This document shows positions 1-8,015 of a DNA stretch of 43,821 bases, in pieces (the first letter of the stretch is position 1; each line of letters opens with the position of its first letter). Position numbers and translations under genes: made by a program. The notes below the pieces were generated by a model. It was not told the origin of the DNA. It saw only the letters and a list, made by a program, of their open reading frames with translations, and made no database searches. Source of the stretch: Acetatifactor muris (GTDB lineage Bacteria > Bacillota > Clostridia > Lachnospirales > Lachnospiraceae); the NCBI GenBank assembly GCA_023663635.1, contig JAMPHD010000023.1, forward strand, positions 1 through 43,821, read 5' to 3'.

Positions 1-54
1 AGTAGGGATTTATTCTCTGCTTCCTTTTTTGCCAACTTTAATTATACACTAACT
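1..54. repeat. Left arm of a terminal inverted repeat
   Basis: Positions 2-54 are the exact reverse complement of positions 43769-43821, a 53-bp perfect match; it breaks at position 55. The arm is AT-rich and lies directly upstream of the first gene. Because the window carries housekeeping genes, this is more likely the end of a dispersed mobile element or repeat at which the sequence stops than a true chromosome or plasmid telomere. Confidence 0.8.
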
Positions 55-82
55 GAGCCGGTTTTCTTTCCGTTTTTGGGAC

Positions 83-111
83 TTTTCAGTTTGGCGATTG
101 AGGAGTATAAT
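83..111 (+). promoter_or_regulatory. Putative sigma-A promoter of the ABC-ATPase gene
   Basis: A perfect -10 box TATAAT lies at 106-111, with a weak -35 TTTTCA at 83-88 and a 17-bp spacer. It sits about 70 bp before the chosen start codon. Confidence 0.5.
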
Positions 112-180
112 AGAAAACATATGGAATGCCGTCCGGATGCCCGGTGTATCGGGGGACGGAGCGGCGGAATGAGAGGAAAT

Positions 181-1881
181 ATGAAGACATCATCTGAATT
201 GGACAGACAGTTAAAGGCCATTGATCACAGGGGGTATCCCGCGTACAAGGATCTGAAGGGAGCCTATGATTTCGGCGACTATATCTTTTCCATCGACCAT
301 GTGCAGGGAGATCCCTTCGCGGCTCCCTCCCGCGTGTCGGTGCAGGTGCCCATGGCCAAGGCGGGTTTTCCCAAGGAATATTACAATGAGAAAGCCAAGC
401 GGATCACCCTGCAGGATCATCTCACAAGACTCTTTGGAACCGCCATACGGGCGGGCAGCTTTCAGGCGAAGGGCTCCGGAAAGAGCGGCCTGTTGGCCGT
501 GTCTCATTGCGGACAGGAGGTGTTGGAGCGCACTGCCTGCCGCGTGGAGGAGAGAGGCGTCACCGTGCGCTTTGAGATTGGATTTCCGGCCAACGGACGC
601 TCCGTCAACGCGGGGGAGCTGGCCAAGATCCTGTTCCGCATTCTCCCGGACTGTATCCGCAAAAGTCTCTACTACGCAAGGATCGACAGGGAGGCTCTCC
701 GAAAGGCCATAGAGCTGTGCGAGGACCAACAGGCCGTGCGGGAACAGCTTTCCGAATTGGGATTGTGCGCCTTTATCGCGGACGGCTCGGTGCTGCCCAG
801 ACAGAGCGGCGTGTCCGACAAACCCTTGAAGGACGCGGTTTTGTTCCGCTCCCCGGAGTCCTTGCGCATTGTTCTGCAGCTGCCCCACAGGGGCGCGGTG
901 AGCGGCATGGGGATCCGCAGGGGGATCACTCTGTTGGTGGGCGGCGGATATCACGGCAAGTCCACCGTGCTTCAGGCCATCCAGGACGGCGTATATGACC
1001 ATATCGGGGGCGATGGCAGGGAACTGGTCATCACGGACAGAGGGGCCGTCAAATTGCGCGCGGAGGACGGCAGGAGCATCACCAATGTGGATATCTCCCC
1101 GTTCATCAATCACCTTCCCAACGGCAAAGACACCACCCGTTTCAGCACGGAGGATGCCAGCGGCAGCACTTCGCAGGCAGCGGGGCTCATGGAGGCCGTA
1201 GAGAGCGGCAGCAGACTGCTCTTGATCGATGAGGATACCTCGGCCACCAATTTCATGATCCGCGACAGACTGATGCAGCAGGTGGTGAGTCCGGGGGAGG
1301 AGCCCATCACACCCTTTATCGAGCGCGTGAACAGTCTGTATGACGAATTGGGCATCTCCACGATCCTGGTGGCGGGCAGCAGCGGGTCTTATTTCCATGT
1401 GGCGGACGTGGTGATCCAAATGAAGGAATATGTGCCCTATGACATCACGGAGGCAGCCAAAAAGGCGGCTGAGGAGTTCGCCGTATTTGAGACCTCGCGC
1501 AGCGCTTTTCCCCCATATCTGACTTGCAGAAATCCGCTGCCGGACAGAAAACTTCTGAGCGAGGATCGTCTGAAGATCAAGACTTTCGGCAAAGATGAGG
1601 TGTCCATCGCCAAGAATACGGTGGAGCTGCGCGGTCTGGAGCAGCTCAAGGACGAGGAGCAGACGAGAGCGTTGGGATATCTGCTGAAGGAACTTCTGAC
1701 GCGGGGATTTGACGGAAAGAGGTCTCTTGCGCAAGCCGTGGAGCTCTTGGAGAAGGAGCTGGACGAAAAGGGGCCCGAGGCGCTCTTTGCAAGGGGAGAT
1801 GTGGCGGCATCCCTGGCGATGCCCCGGAAACAGGAGATCATGGCCTGTGTGTCCCGGTACCGGGGACTGAGATTTACATGA
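181..1881 (+). CDS. ABC-class ATPase domain protein (predicted ATPase)
   Basis: This 566-residue protein looks like the family of predicted ATPases of the ABC class, cytoplasmic proteins of unknown role. The N-terminal part contains the family-typical run IDHRGYPAYKDLKG followed by IDHVQGDPFAAPSR. A Walker A loop GGGYHGKST spans residues 254-262 (Lys260), and a Walker B segment LLLIDED lies at about 346-352. There are no membrane segments, so it is unlikely to be a transporter subunit. The reading frame is open upstream to a TTG at 76, but ATG 181 is preferred because it follows GAGGAAAT and starts where family members start. The next gene, yqeY, begins 29 bp downstream. The family is recognised with good confidence; its substrate is unknown. 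Confidence 0.85.
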   Translation: MKTSSELDRQLKAIDHRGYPAYKDLKGAYDFGDYIFSIDHVQGDPFAAPSRVSVQVPMAKAGFPKEYYNEKAKRITLQDHLTRLFGTAIRAGSFQAKGSGKSGLLAVSHCGQEVLERTACRVEERGVTVRFEIGFPANGRSVNAGELAKILFRILPDCIRKSLYYARIDREALRKAIELCEDQQAVREQLSELGLCAFIADGSVLPRQSGVSDKPLKDAVLFRSPESLRIVLQLPHRGAVSGMGIRRGITLLVGGGYHGKSTVLQAIQDGVYDHIGGDGRELVITDRGAVKLRAEDGRSITNVDISPFINHLPNGKDTTRFSTEDASGSTSQAAGLMEAVESGSRLLLIDEDTSATNFMIRDRLMQQVVSPGEEPITPFIERVNSLYDELGISTILVAGSSGSYFHVADVVIQMKEYVPYDITEAAKKAAEEFAVFETSRSAFPPYLTCRNPLPDRKLLSEDRLKIKTFGKDEVSIAKNTVELRGLEQLKDEEQTRALGYLLKELLTRGFDGKRSLAQAVELLEKELDEKGPEALFARGDVAASLAMPRKQEIMACVSRYRGLRFT

Positions 1882-1910
1882 TCAAAATATTGAGGTAGGA
1901 GGATATGAAG

Positions 1911-2348
1911 ATGAAATTAAAACAGTTGCAGGACGCGATGATCGCGGCCATGAAGGAGAAGGACAAGTTCAAGAAAGATGCCATCGCCGCGTTGGTATCC
2001 GCGGTCAAGAAGGCGGGGATCGATGCGGGATGCAGGGACAATATTCCGGATGAGATGGCGGATCAGGCGATCCTGAAAGAGATCAAGGCCGTGAAAGAGC
2101 AGATAGACACCTGTCCGGCAGACAGAGCGGAGCTCTTGGAGGAGTACAAGAGACGCTATGAGATCATGAATGAGTTTGCGCCCAAGCTGATGTCTGCGGA
2201 GGAGGTCAGAGCGGTTCTGCAGGAGAAGTTCGCGGATCTTCTGGCGGACGGCAACAAAGGTCAGATCATGAAGGCGGTCATGGCGGAGCTTAAGGGCAAG
2301 GCGGATGGCAAGGTCATCAATCAGATCGTGTCCGAGCTCACCAAATAG
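1911..2348 (+). CDS. yqeY: GatB/YqeY domain protein
   Basis: A 145-residue, helix-rich, lysine-rich protein of the YqeY family, a free-standing relative of the C-terminal tRNA-binding domain of GatB. YqeY proteins are widespread, and a role in handling misacylated tRNA has been proposed but not settled. The sequence begins MKLKQLQDAMIAAMKEKDK and ends with the typical GKVINQIVSEL tail, with the length of the family. ATG 1911 lies 8 nt after AGGAGG (1897-1902); ATG 1905 is in frame but only 2 nt from it, so 1911 is preferred. It probably shares a transcript with the upstream ATPase gene. Confidence 0.88.
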   Translation: MKLKQLQDAMIAAMKEKDKFKKDAIAALVSAVKKAGIDAGCRDNIPDEMADQAILKEIKAVKEQIDTCPADRAELLEEYKRRYEIMNEFAPKLMSAEEVRAVLQEKFADLLADGNKGQIMKAVMAELKGKADGKVINQIVSELTK

Positions 2349-2399
2349 TCCGCGGAGGACAGGCATGGTTAGTTCTTCGCGAACGTTAATACGAGCGTG

Positions 2400-2427
2400 A
2401 AAAAGGCAGAGCCGTGGGCTCTGCCTT
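2400..2427. terminator. Bidirectional intrinsic terminator
   Basis: A perfect 9-bp stem GGCAGAGCC / GGCTCTGCC with a GTG loop lies between two converging genes. Read on the minus strand it is followed by five T residues, so it is a good terminator for the SHOCT-repeat gene. On the plus strand, after yqeY, the T tract is poor (TTGCTTGCTCTT). Confidence 0.75.
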
Positions 2428-2462
2428 GCTTGCTCTTGATCTTTTTGATCGGATCGAATGTC

Positions 2463-4001
2463 TTAGGAGAGAGACAGGAGTTTCTTCTTGTAGGTATTGA
2501 AGTCCTCCTCGGAGATTACTGCCGCGTCCTTCAGTTTCATCAGATTCTGTGCTTTCTTCTGCAATTCGCTGATGTCGCTGTAGGGTTGGAAGATCTCGTC
2601 AATGACATTCTTTTCATACCGCTTGTAATCCTCTTCCGTCATAAAACCGATGGTGGTGAGGGTGCGGAACAGCTGCAGTCTGGAAATGACATCCTCATTC
2701 TTCTCGATCGTGCTGATAATTTCCGCTTTCTTGGATTGGAACTCGGACTCGCTGATCCACTCGCATTTCTTCAGGGTCACGATACATGCGATCTGGCTCT
2801 TCATCTTGGCCTCGGAGCTGTAATCCAGAGAAGTCATCTCGTCCACCAGATCCTGTTTCTTGGCGGCAAATTCTTCCGGAGTAAACAGGAAAGTGTGGGA
2901 GAGGGTCGTCAGTCTGCGCAGCTTGTGCTCCAGTACGGGGAGACTCTCATTGGTACGGATCTTGGTGTCATCGGAGACCAGTTTGATGAACTGTTCATAC
3001 TGTGCCTCGGAGATGATCTCACAATCTTTCAGTACGGGCCACTTGCTGATCTTCTCCACCGTCATCTCCTCCGTGTCGGAAGATGCGTATTGTACGGAGA
3101 GAGTGATGTCCGTGCAGATCTTATCATACTCATCCTGCGTGAGGATCTCGAACAGATACAGGATCAGAAGTTTCTTCAGGTTTTGTTTCATGATGTCATT
3201 GGACACGGAGGTCAGGTCGGAGCACTCCGCGATCGTACTCTTCTTAAATTCCGCGAATTCCTCTGCAGACAGGAAACCGACTTCATGATACTGCATATTG
3301 ACTTTCACTTTATTGAAGAAAGCGTCCAAATTGTTCAGCACACTGATATACTCGGCCTTGCTGCTCTTGTACTCCTTCTCGGTGATCATCCCGGTCTGAT
3401 AGATGGCCTCCAATTTTTCCAATTTCTTCTTGTATTCCTCTACGGAGATCATGGAGGCTGCGGGAGCGGGAGCCGGCGCTGCTGCAGGTGTGGGGGCAGG
3501 CGCGGGTGCAGGTGCTGCCGCAGGTGTGGGCGCGGGCGCAGGTGAAGGAGCCGGCGCGGGCGCAGGTTCAGGTGCGGAGGCTTTCATATAAGTGGGAGCG
3601 GGTGCAGGTGAAGGAGCCGGCGCGGGCGCGGGAGTGGGAGCAGGTGCAGGGGCAGGAGCGGGTGCAGGCGCTTTGGCCTGAGCCAACATTTCCATAGCCT
3701 TGGGCAGATCCCTAAGACCCGGCAGACGAACCTGAAGCTTTTCGGCCCCATAGATAGAAGCAACCCGGACATAAATAATCATTGCATCCAGGCCTTCGTA
3801 TACGGATTTCTCCACCCTTGTGATTGACTTCATCTCATAATTAATGTCACCGCTGTATTCGCGCTGGCTGCTTTCCAAATAGATAATGCCTTTTCCCGTG
3901 ATCATGGTATCAGATATTTCAAGATACAGTGCCTTTTCATTTCCGTCGATCTTTCTCAAGAAACTCTTGTTTACATCACACTGAAAAACAACCTTTGCCA
4001 T
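2463..4001 (-). CDS. SHOCT-like repeat protein with a Pro-Ala linker
   Basis: This 512-residue cytoplasmic protein has three parts. Residues 1-110 form a beta-rich N-terminal domain with no clear family. Residues 111-183 are a low-complexity linker of alternating Ala and Pro with some Thr, Ser and Glu. Residues 184-512 hold at least five copies of a helical motif of the form leucine-rich helix, then (G/A)xI(T/S)EEEF/Y, then a lysine-rich helix; examples are TGMITEKEY, CEWISESEF, IGFMTEEDY and AAVISEEDF. These resemble SHOCT (short C-terminal) domains, which normally occur once at a C-terminus. No signal peptide or membrane segment is visible. The start codon follows GAGGCG by 7 nt. Function is unknown; a protein-protein interaction scaffold is plausible. 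Confidence 0.7.
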   Translation of the reverse strand: MAKVVFQCDVNKSFLRKIDGNEKALYLEISDTMITGKGIIYLESSQREYSGDINYEMKSITRVEKSVYEGLDAMIIYVRVASIYGAEKLQVRLPGLRDLPKAMEMLAQAKAPAPAPAPAPAPTPAPAPAPSPAPAPTYMKASAPEPAPAPAPSPAPAPTPAAAPAPAPAPTPAAAPAPAPAASMISVEEYKKKLEKLEAIYQTGMITEKEYKSSKAEYISVLNNLDAFFNKVKVNMQYHEVGFLSAEEFAEFKKSTIAECSDLTSVSNDIMKQNLKKLLILYLFEILTQDEYDKICTDITLSVQYASSDTEEMTVEKISKWPVLKDCEIISEAQYEQFIKLVSDDTKIRTNESLPVLEHKLRRLTTLSHTFLFTPEEFAAKKQDLVDEMTSLDYSSEAKMKSQIACIVTLKKCEWISESEFQSKKAEIISTIEKNEDVISRLQLFRTLTTIGFMTEEDYKRYEKNVIDEIFQPYSDISELQKKAQNLMKLKDAAVISEEDFNTYKKKLLSLS

Positions 4002-4112
4002 AAGTATTCGCCTCGCTTCTCATTCTTCTATTTATCTTTCAACAACAGGGGAAATCTTCGGAAAAATTTCGACCTGTCGGCATAGTATCTCCAAAGAGGT
4101 CTTTACTTAATT

Positions 4113-4141
4113 AGTATAAATAAAATCTCATGGGATGTCAA
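4113..4141 (-). promoter_or_regulatory. Sigma-A promoter of the SHOCT-repeat gene
   Basis: On the minus strand a perfect -35 TTGACA (4136-4141) is separated by 17 bp from a -10 TATACT (4113-4118). The leader to the start codon is about 105 nt. Confidence 0.7.
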
Positions 4142-4298
4142 TAGAAAGGAACCACCCTTCCCATGATAAAAATGCCATGAATGCCAGAGTTTTACAATAT
4201 CCGGTACAGGTATGAGAGGAGACATTGCTATATTTTGTGATTGATTCCCCAAACATGTCGGAGAACAAATTTTTTCGGAACGGGAGATTATGGGCGCC

Positions 4299-4331
4299 GA
4301 CATTGCGCAATGTCGAAAAATCTGCTATAAT
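4299..4331 (+). promoter_or_regulatory. Promoter with overlapping palindromic operator
   Basis: A -10 TATAAT (4326-4331) lies 17 bp after a -35-like TTGCGC (4303-4308). The -35 box is inside a perfect 16-bp palindrome, GACATTGCGCAATGTC (4299-4314), as expected of a repressor site. It serves the TSCPD gene and possibly murG. The rest of the gap between 4002 and 4388 shows nothing beyond the opposing promoter and very short unconvincing ORFs. Confidence 0.65.
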
Positions 4332-4388
4332 GACTATATTCTTTCGGATATTCGTGTATTTTCAAAATTTATGTATTAGGAGGATGCT

Positions 4389-4625
4389 ATGAGATATCAG
4401 ACAAAAGGAACCTGCTCCACCGCCATTGACATTGAGTTGGCGGACGGGGTGATCGAGTCCGTCAAATTCACCAACGGCTGTAACGGCAATCTGCAGGGAA
4501 TCGGCGCACTGGTGCGCGGCATGACGCCCGAGGAGGCCATCAGTCGCCTTAAGGGGATCCGTTGCGGCGCCAAGAGCACTTCCTGTCCGGATCAACTTGC
4601 ACAGGCACTGGAGAGTATGCTGTAG
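4389..4625 (+). CDS. TSCPD-domain protein (TIGR03905-type)
   Basis: A 78-residue protein of the small TSCPD family, named after the motif seen here at residues 63-68 (STSCPD). Cysteines are at 9, 31, 59 and 66, and the pattern NGCNGN at 29-34 is also typical. A related domain occurs at the C-terminus of some ribonucleotide reductases, where it is suspected to bind metal; the role of the stand-alone form is unknown. AGGAGG lies 5 nt before the ATG. The gene has its own promoter with a palindromic operator and is followed after 71 bp by murG. Confidence 0.85.
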   Translation: MRYQTKGTCSTAIDIELADGVIESVKFTNGCNGNLQGIGALVRGMTPEEAISRLKGIRCGAKSTSCPDQLAQALESML

Positions 4626-4696
4626 CATAGAATGGATAGAGATTGGAGAGTATAACTTGAGTAAAGGGCTGTGCGCACAGCGGAATGGAAGGAATT

Positions 4697-5764
4697 ATGA
4701 AAAAGATCGTACTGACCGGCGGAGGCACCGCGGGTCATGTGACACCCAATATCGCCCTGCTCCCGTCCCTGCGGGAAGCGGGTTATGAAGTGTATTACAT
4801 GGGTTCCTATGACGGGATCGAGAAGAGACTGATCGGAGATTTTGACATGCCCTATATCGGCATTGCCACCGGCAAATTCAGGCGCTATCTTGACATTAAA
4901 AATCTCACGGATCCCTTTCGGGTCATCAAGGGATATGGGGAGGCGCGCAAACATTTAAAGGAGATCAAACCCGATGTGGTATTTTCCAAGGGAGGATTTG
5001 TCAGTGTACCCGTGGTGCGTGCGGCGGCCTCACTGGGGATTCCCTGCATCATTCATGAGTCCGATATGACGCCCGGGCTTGCCAACAGGCTCTGTATTCC
5101 CGTGGCTGAGCGGATCTGTTGCAATTTTCCCGAGACCATGGAGCAGATGCCCCGTGACAAGGCCGTGCTCACGGGTTCTCCCATACGGAGCGAACTGACC
5201 AAGGGCAATAAGACCGCGGGTTTGGATATGTGCGGATTCACCGCCAACAAGCCCGTTATCATGGTCATCGGCGGCAGCCAGGGAGCCGCCAATGTGAACA
5301 AGGCGGTCCGAGAGGCTCTGCCCATGCTGTTGGAAGATTTTCAGGTCGTGCATCTGTGCGGCAAGGGTAAGATCGACAACATTTATCTGAGCACACCGGG
5401 CTACAGGCAGTTTGAGTATATCAAGGCGGAGCTGAAGGATCTGTTCGCCATGGCGGACATTGTCATATCCCGCGCAGGCGCCAACGCCATCTGCGAACTT
5501 TTGGCGCTGAAGAAACCCAATATCCTTATACCCCTGCCCACCGCCGGCAGCCGCGGAGATCAGCTTTTGAACGCGGCGTCTTTTGAGGCGCAGGGTTTCT
5601 CCATCGTGATCAACGAGGATGATTTGACCACGCATCTGCTGGTGTCCAAGGTAAAGGAATTGTTTGAGCAGAGAAGGACCTATGCCGAGGCCATGGCGAA
5701 GAGCAGCCAGATGGATTCCATCCCCAAGATCATGCAGCTGATCGATGAGGCGGCATCCGGTTGA
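4697..5764 (+). CDS. murG: UDP-GlcNAc:lipid I N-acetylglucosaminyltransferase MurG
   Basis: MurG adds GlcNAc from UDP-GlcNAc to lipid I to make lipid II, the last cytoplasmic-face step of peptidoglycan precursor synthesis. The 355-residue protein has the GT28 two-domain layout. The N-terminal glycine loop TGGGTAGH is at residues 7-14, then FSKGGFVSVP and HESDMTPGLANR. The C-terminal donor domain carries GGSQGAAN (192-199), RAGANAICE (259-267) and PLPTAGSRGDQ. ATG 4697 is chosen over the in-frame ATG 4685 because GGAAGG lies 4 nt upstream and the family starts at MKKIVLTGGG. It lies away from any division/cell-wall cluster. It may be an extra MurG of the long clostridial type; the window alone cannot show whether it is the only copy. 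Confidence 0.88.
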   Translation: MKKIVLTGGGTAGHVTPNIALLPSLREAGYEVYYMGSYDGIEKRLIGDFDMPYIGIATGKFRRYLDIKNLTDPFRVIKGYGEARKHLKEIKPDVVFSKGGFVSVPVVRAAASLGIPCIIHESDMTPGLANRLCIPVAERICCNFPETMEQMPRDKAVLTGSPIRSELTKGNKTAGLDMCGFTANKPVIMVIGGSQGAANVNKAVREALPMLLEDFQVVHLCGKGKIDNIYLSTPGYRQFEYIKAELKDLFAMADIVISRAGANAICELLALKKPNILIPLPTAGSRGDQLLNAASFEAQGFSIVINEDDLTTHLLVSKVKELFEQRRTYAEAMAKSSQMDSIPKIMQLIDEAASG

Positions 5765-5872
5765 TCTCCCGGCTATGTCTCATCATGACATGCTTTCCTC
5801 CATATGGGAATAAATATTCGGCGTTTCGGAGAGAATATGGTAACGCTTGATCTGCCATAAGGAGGGATTCTC

Positions 5873-7327
5873 TTGAAAGTATCCGCTGATCTGTCCCAAA
5901 ATATCGCCACTCTGCACACGTTGCTCCCGGTGGATGCCAGTTTTGATCTGGTGACCAGAGATCTGTATCTGGGACGGACGAGAGCCTATTGGATCGGAGT
6001 CAACGGGTTCTGTAAGACGGAGGTGCTGCAGCAGATCTTCTCCGATCTGCAGAATCCCCTGTTCACCGAGGACGATACGATAGAGGATCTGATTCGCTAC
6101 ATGAACGCCAAGATCGGATTTGCTCAGGTGGAGGCGGAATCGGATTGGGATAAATTGATCAAAAATCTGTTGAGCGGCCCTTCCCTGCTTTTTGTGGAGG
6201 GATTTGACAGGGCTCTGATCATCGATGCCAGATCTTATCCCACCAGAGGCGTGGCGGAGCCGGACGCGGAGCGCATCACGAGAGGGTCCAGAGACGGATT
6301 TGTGGAGACGCTCCTGTTCAACGCCAATCTGATACGCCGCAGAGTCCGCTCCCCCGGACTCACTTTTGCCATGCATTCCGTGGGAGAGCAGAGCCGCACG
6401 GATGTGGCGGTGGCTTATCTGGAGGAGGGAGTCAATAAAGAATTACTCAAGTATCTGAACGCAAAGCTCGATTCTTTAAGGATCAGCTCCCTCACCATGG
6501 GGAGCAAGAGCCTGGAGGAACTGTTGGTGCCCTACAGATGGTGGAATCCCCTGCCCTCCGTGCAGTACACGGAGCGGCCGGATGTGGCGTGCAGCTATCT
6601 TTTGGAGGGGCATATCCTGATCCTTGTGGACAATTCGCCGTTGGCGCTGATCCTGCCCTGTACCGTCTTTCAATTTACCCAGAGTGTGGAGGACTATTAC
6701 AAATCGCCCACGGTGGGCAGTTATTTTCGTCTGGTGCGGCTCGCCTGCATACCGGTGAGCCTGTTTCTCATGCCCGTATTTTTGCTGATCACGGCATATT
6801 ATCCGCAGGCGGCGGTCCGATGGCAACTGGTGGGGGATATTCCGGGAAAGTGGCAGATGATCTTCTATGTGTTGGCGGTGGAGTTCGTGTTGGATCTGTT
6901 TAAATACGCGGGAGCGCTGAGCCCCGGAAGATTCTCCGGGTCGCTTGCCGTTGTGGGAGGACTTCTGATCGGCGATATGGCCGTGAGTTTGAACTGGGCC
7001 TCCGCGGAGGTGTTGTTTTACGGCGCGGTGACGCTCTTGGCCACCATGTCCCTCTCTTCCCCCGAGCTCGGTGACGCTCTGCGGGTGTACCGCATTTTGC
7101 TCTTGGTGTTCACTGCGTTGGGCGGTCTGTGGGGCTTTGCGGTCGGCGTCGCGCTGACACTGTTATCCGTGCTCACCACGCCCACCTTCGGCGGTATGAG
7201 CTATTTCTGGCCCCTGTATCCGTGGAACGGCAAAGCGCTGAGACGTCTTCTGTTCCGCAGTCCCACCGCCAAAGCGCAGCCCGGCACGGTCTGGAGCAGA
7301 GGACCCGTTCACCGGAAGGAATCGTGA
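5873..7327 (+). CDS. spoVAF: Spore germination protein, SpoVAF/GerA family
   Basis: A 484-residue integral membrane protein of the GerA/SpoVAF family, which acts in the inner membrane of the spore during germination. The N-terminal soluble half includes GVNGFCKTEVLQQIF near residues 43-57 and the run NLIRRRVRSPGL. From about residue 290 onward there are several hydrophobic helices, and the C-terminus GMSYFWPLYPWN matches the family. It begins with TTG, placed 6 nt after GGAGGG. In bacilli spoVAF belongs to the spoVA operon with SpoVAC/D/E; no such partners are seen here, so it stands alone. GerA A-subunits are similar, but the lack of GerB/GerC neighbours favours SpoVAF. Confidence 0.8.
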   Translation: MKVSADLSQNIATLHTLLPVDASFDLVTRDLYLGRTRAYWIGVNGFCKTEVLQQIFSDLQNPLFTEDDTIEDLIRYMNAKIGFAQVEAESDWDKLIKNLLSGPSLLFVEGFDRALIIDARSYPTRGVAEPDAERITRGSRDGFVETLLFNANLIRRRVRSPGLTFAMHSVGEQSRTDVAVAYLEEGVNKELLKYLNAKLDSLRISSLTMGSKSLEELLVPYRWWNPLPSVQYTERPDVACSYLLEGHILILVDNSPLALILPCTVFQFTQSVEDYYKSPTVGSYFRLVRLACIPVSLFLMPVFLLITAYYPQAAVRWQLVGDIPGKWQMIFYVLAVEFVLDLFKYAGALSPGRFSGSLAVVGGLLIGDMAVSLNWASAEVLFYGAVTLLATMSLSSPELGDALRVYRILLLVFTALGGLWGFAVGVALTLLSVLTTPTFGGMSYFWPLYPWNGKALRRLLFRSPTAKAQPGTVWSRGPVHRKES

Positions 7328-7364
7328 AAATCGCCGCAAAAGTCGCGGGCAGCCGCGCCGGGGA

Positions 7365-8015
7365 TCACGAGTAGTCGCCGTAGTAATCCACGATCTGATA
7401 CTCAAAGGCATTGACCACCGTGGTGCTTCCGAAAGTGTCAACCCGCTTGAAATTATGGCTGTAATTCGCATGCACATGTCCGTGGAAAAAGAACTTGGGC
7501 CTGTATTTTTCCATCAGGACGCGAAAGACCTCAAACCCTCTGTGGGGCAGGTCCGGCAGATCGTTGACCTGATAGGCGGGAGCGTGGGTCACCAGGATAT
7601 CGAATCCTCTGTGTCGCAGGAGCTTGAACCACATTCTGAGTACACGGAAACGCATGCGCTGCTCCGTGTACTGATTGCGGGACCTGGGGATGTATTCCAT
7701 GGAGCCCCCCAGCCCCATAATGCGGATTCCCTCATGTACATAGATATCGTCCTCAATGCAGATGCAGCCCTCCGGCGGCGCCTCATCATATTTGGTGTCG
7801 TGATTGCCCTTCACATAGAGCAGCGGCACATTGCAGAGTGAGACAAAGAAACTCAAATAATCCGTGGACAGATCGCCGCAGGAGATGATCAGATCAATGT
7901 CTTTCAGCCGTCCCGGCTCATAAAAATCGTACAGATATTTGGATTCCTGATCGGCCAAAAGCAGGATGTTCAGCCGCTTATTTTTCGGTGTCGGGTTCAT
8001 CTGTCTTGGATTCAT
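7365..8015 (-). CDS. Calcineurin-like metallophosphoesterase
   Basis: A 216-residue protein with the metal-binding motifs of calcineurin-like phosphoesterases in order: DLIISCGD near residue 40, KGNHD near 69, THAPAY near 144, and HGHVH near 178. The first motif, usually DxH, reads ADQES, so one metal ligand differs from the standard set. The substrate is unknown. The start overlaps the end of the upstream BMP-fusion gene by 38 bp, implying translational coupling. The nominal ATG (8015) and a second one (8000) both lack a good ribosome binding site. The gene converges on spoVAF with a 37-bp gap. Confidence 0.8.
   Translation of the reverse strand: MNPRQMNPTPKNKRLNILLLADQESKYLYDFYEPGRLKDIDLIISCGDLSTDYLSFFVSLCNVPLLYVKGNHDTKYDEAPPEGCICIEDDIYVHEGIRIMGLGGSMEYIPRSRNQYTEQRMRFRVLRMWFKLLRHRGFDILVTHAPAYQVNDLPDLPHRGFEVFRVLMEKYRPKFFFHGHVHANYSHNFKRVDTFGSTTVVNAFEYQIVDYYGDYS

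Noticed and set aside
211..1734. 507-codon minus-strand ORF opposite the ABC-ATPase gene
   Set aside because: It is a GC-driven shadow frame; the plus strand encodes a protein with clear Walker motifs.
4103..4310. Two small minus-strand ORFs before the TSCPD promoter
   Set aside because: No ribosome binding site, overlapping frames, and they cover the SHOCT-gene promoter.
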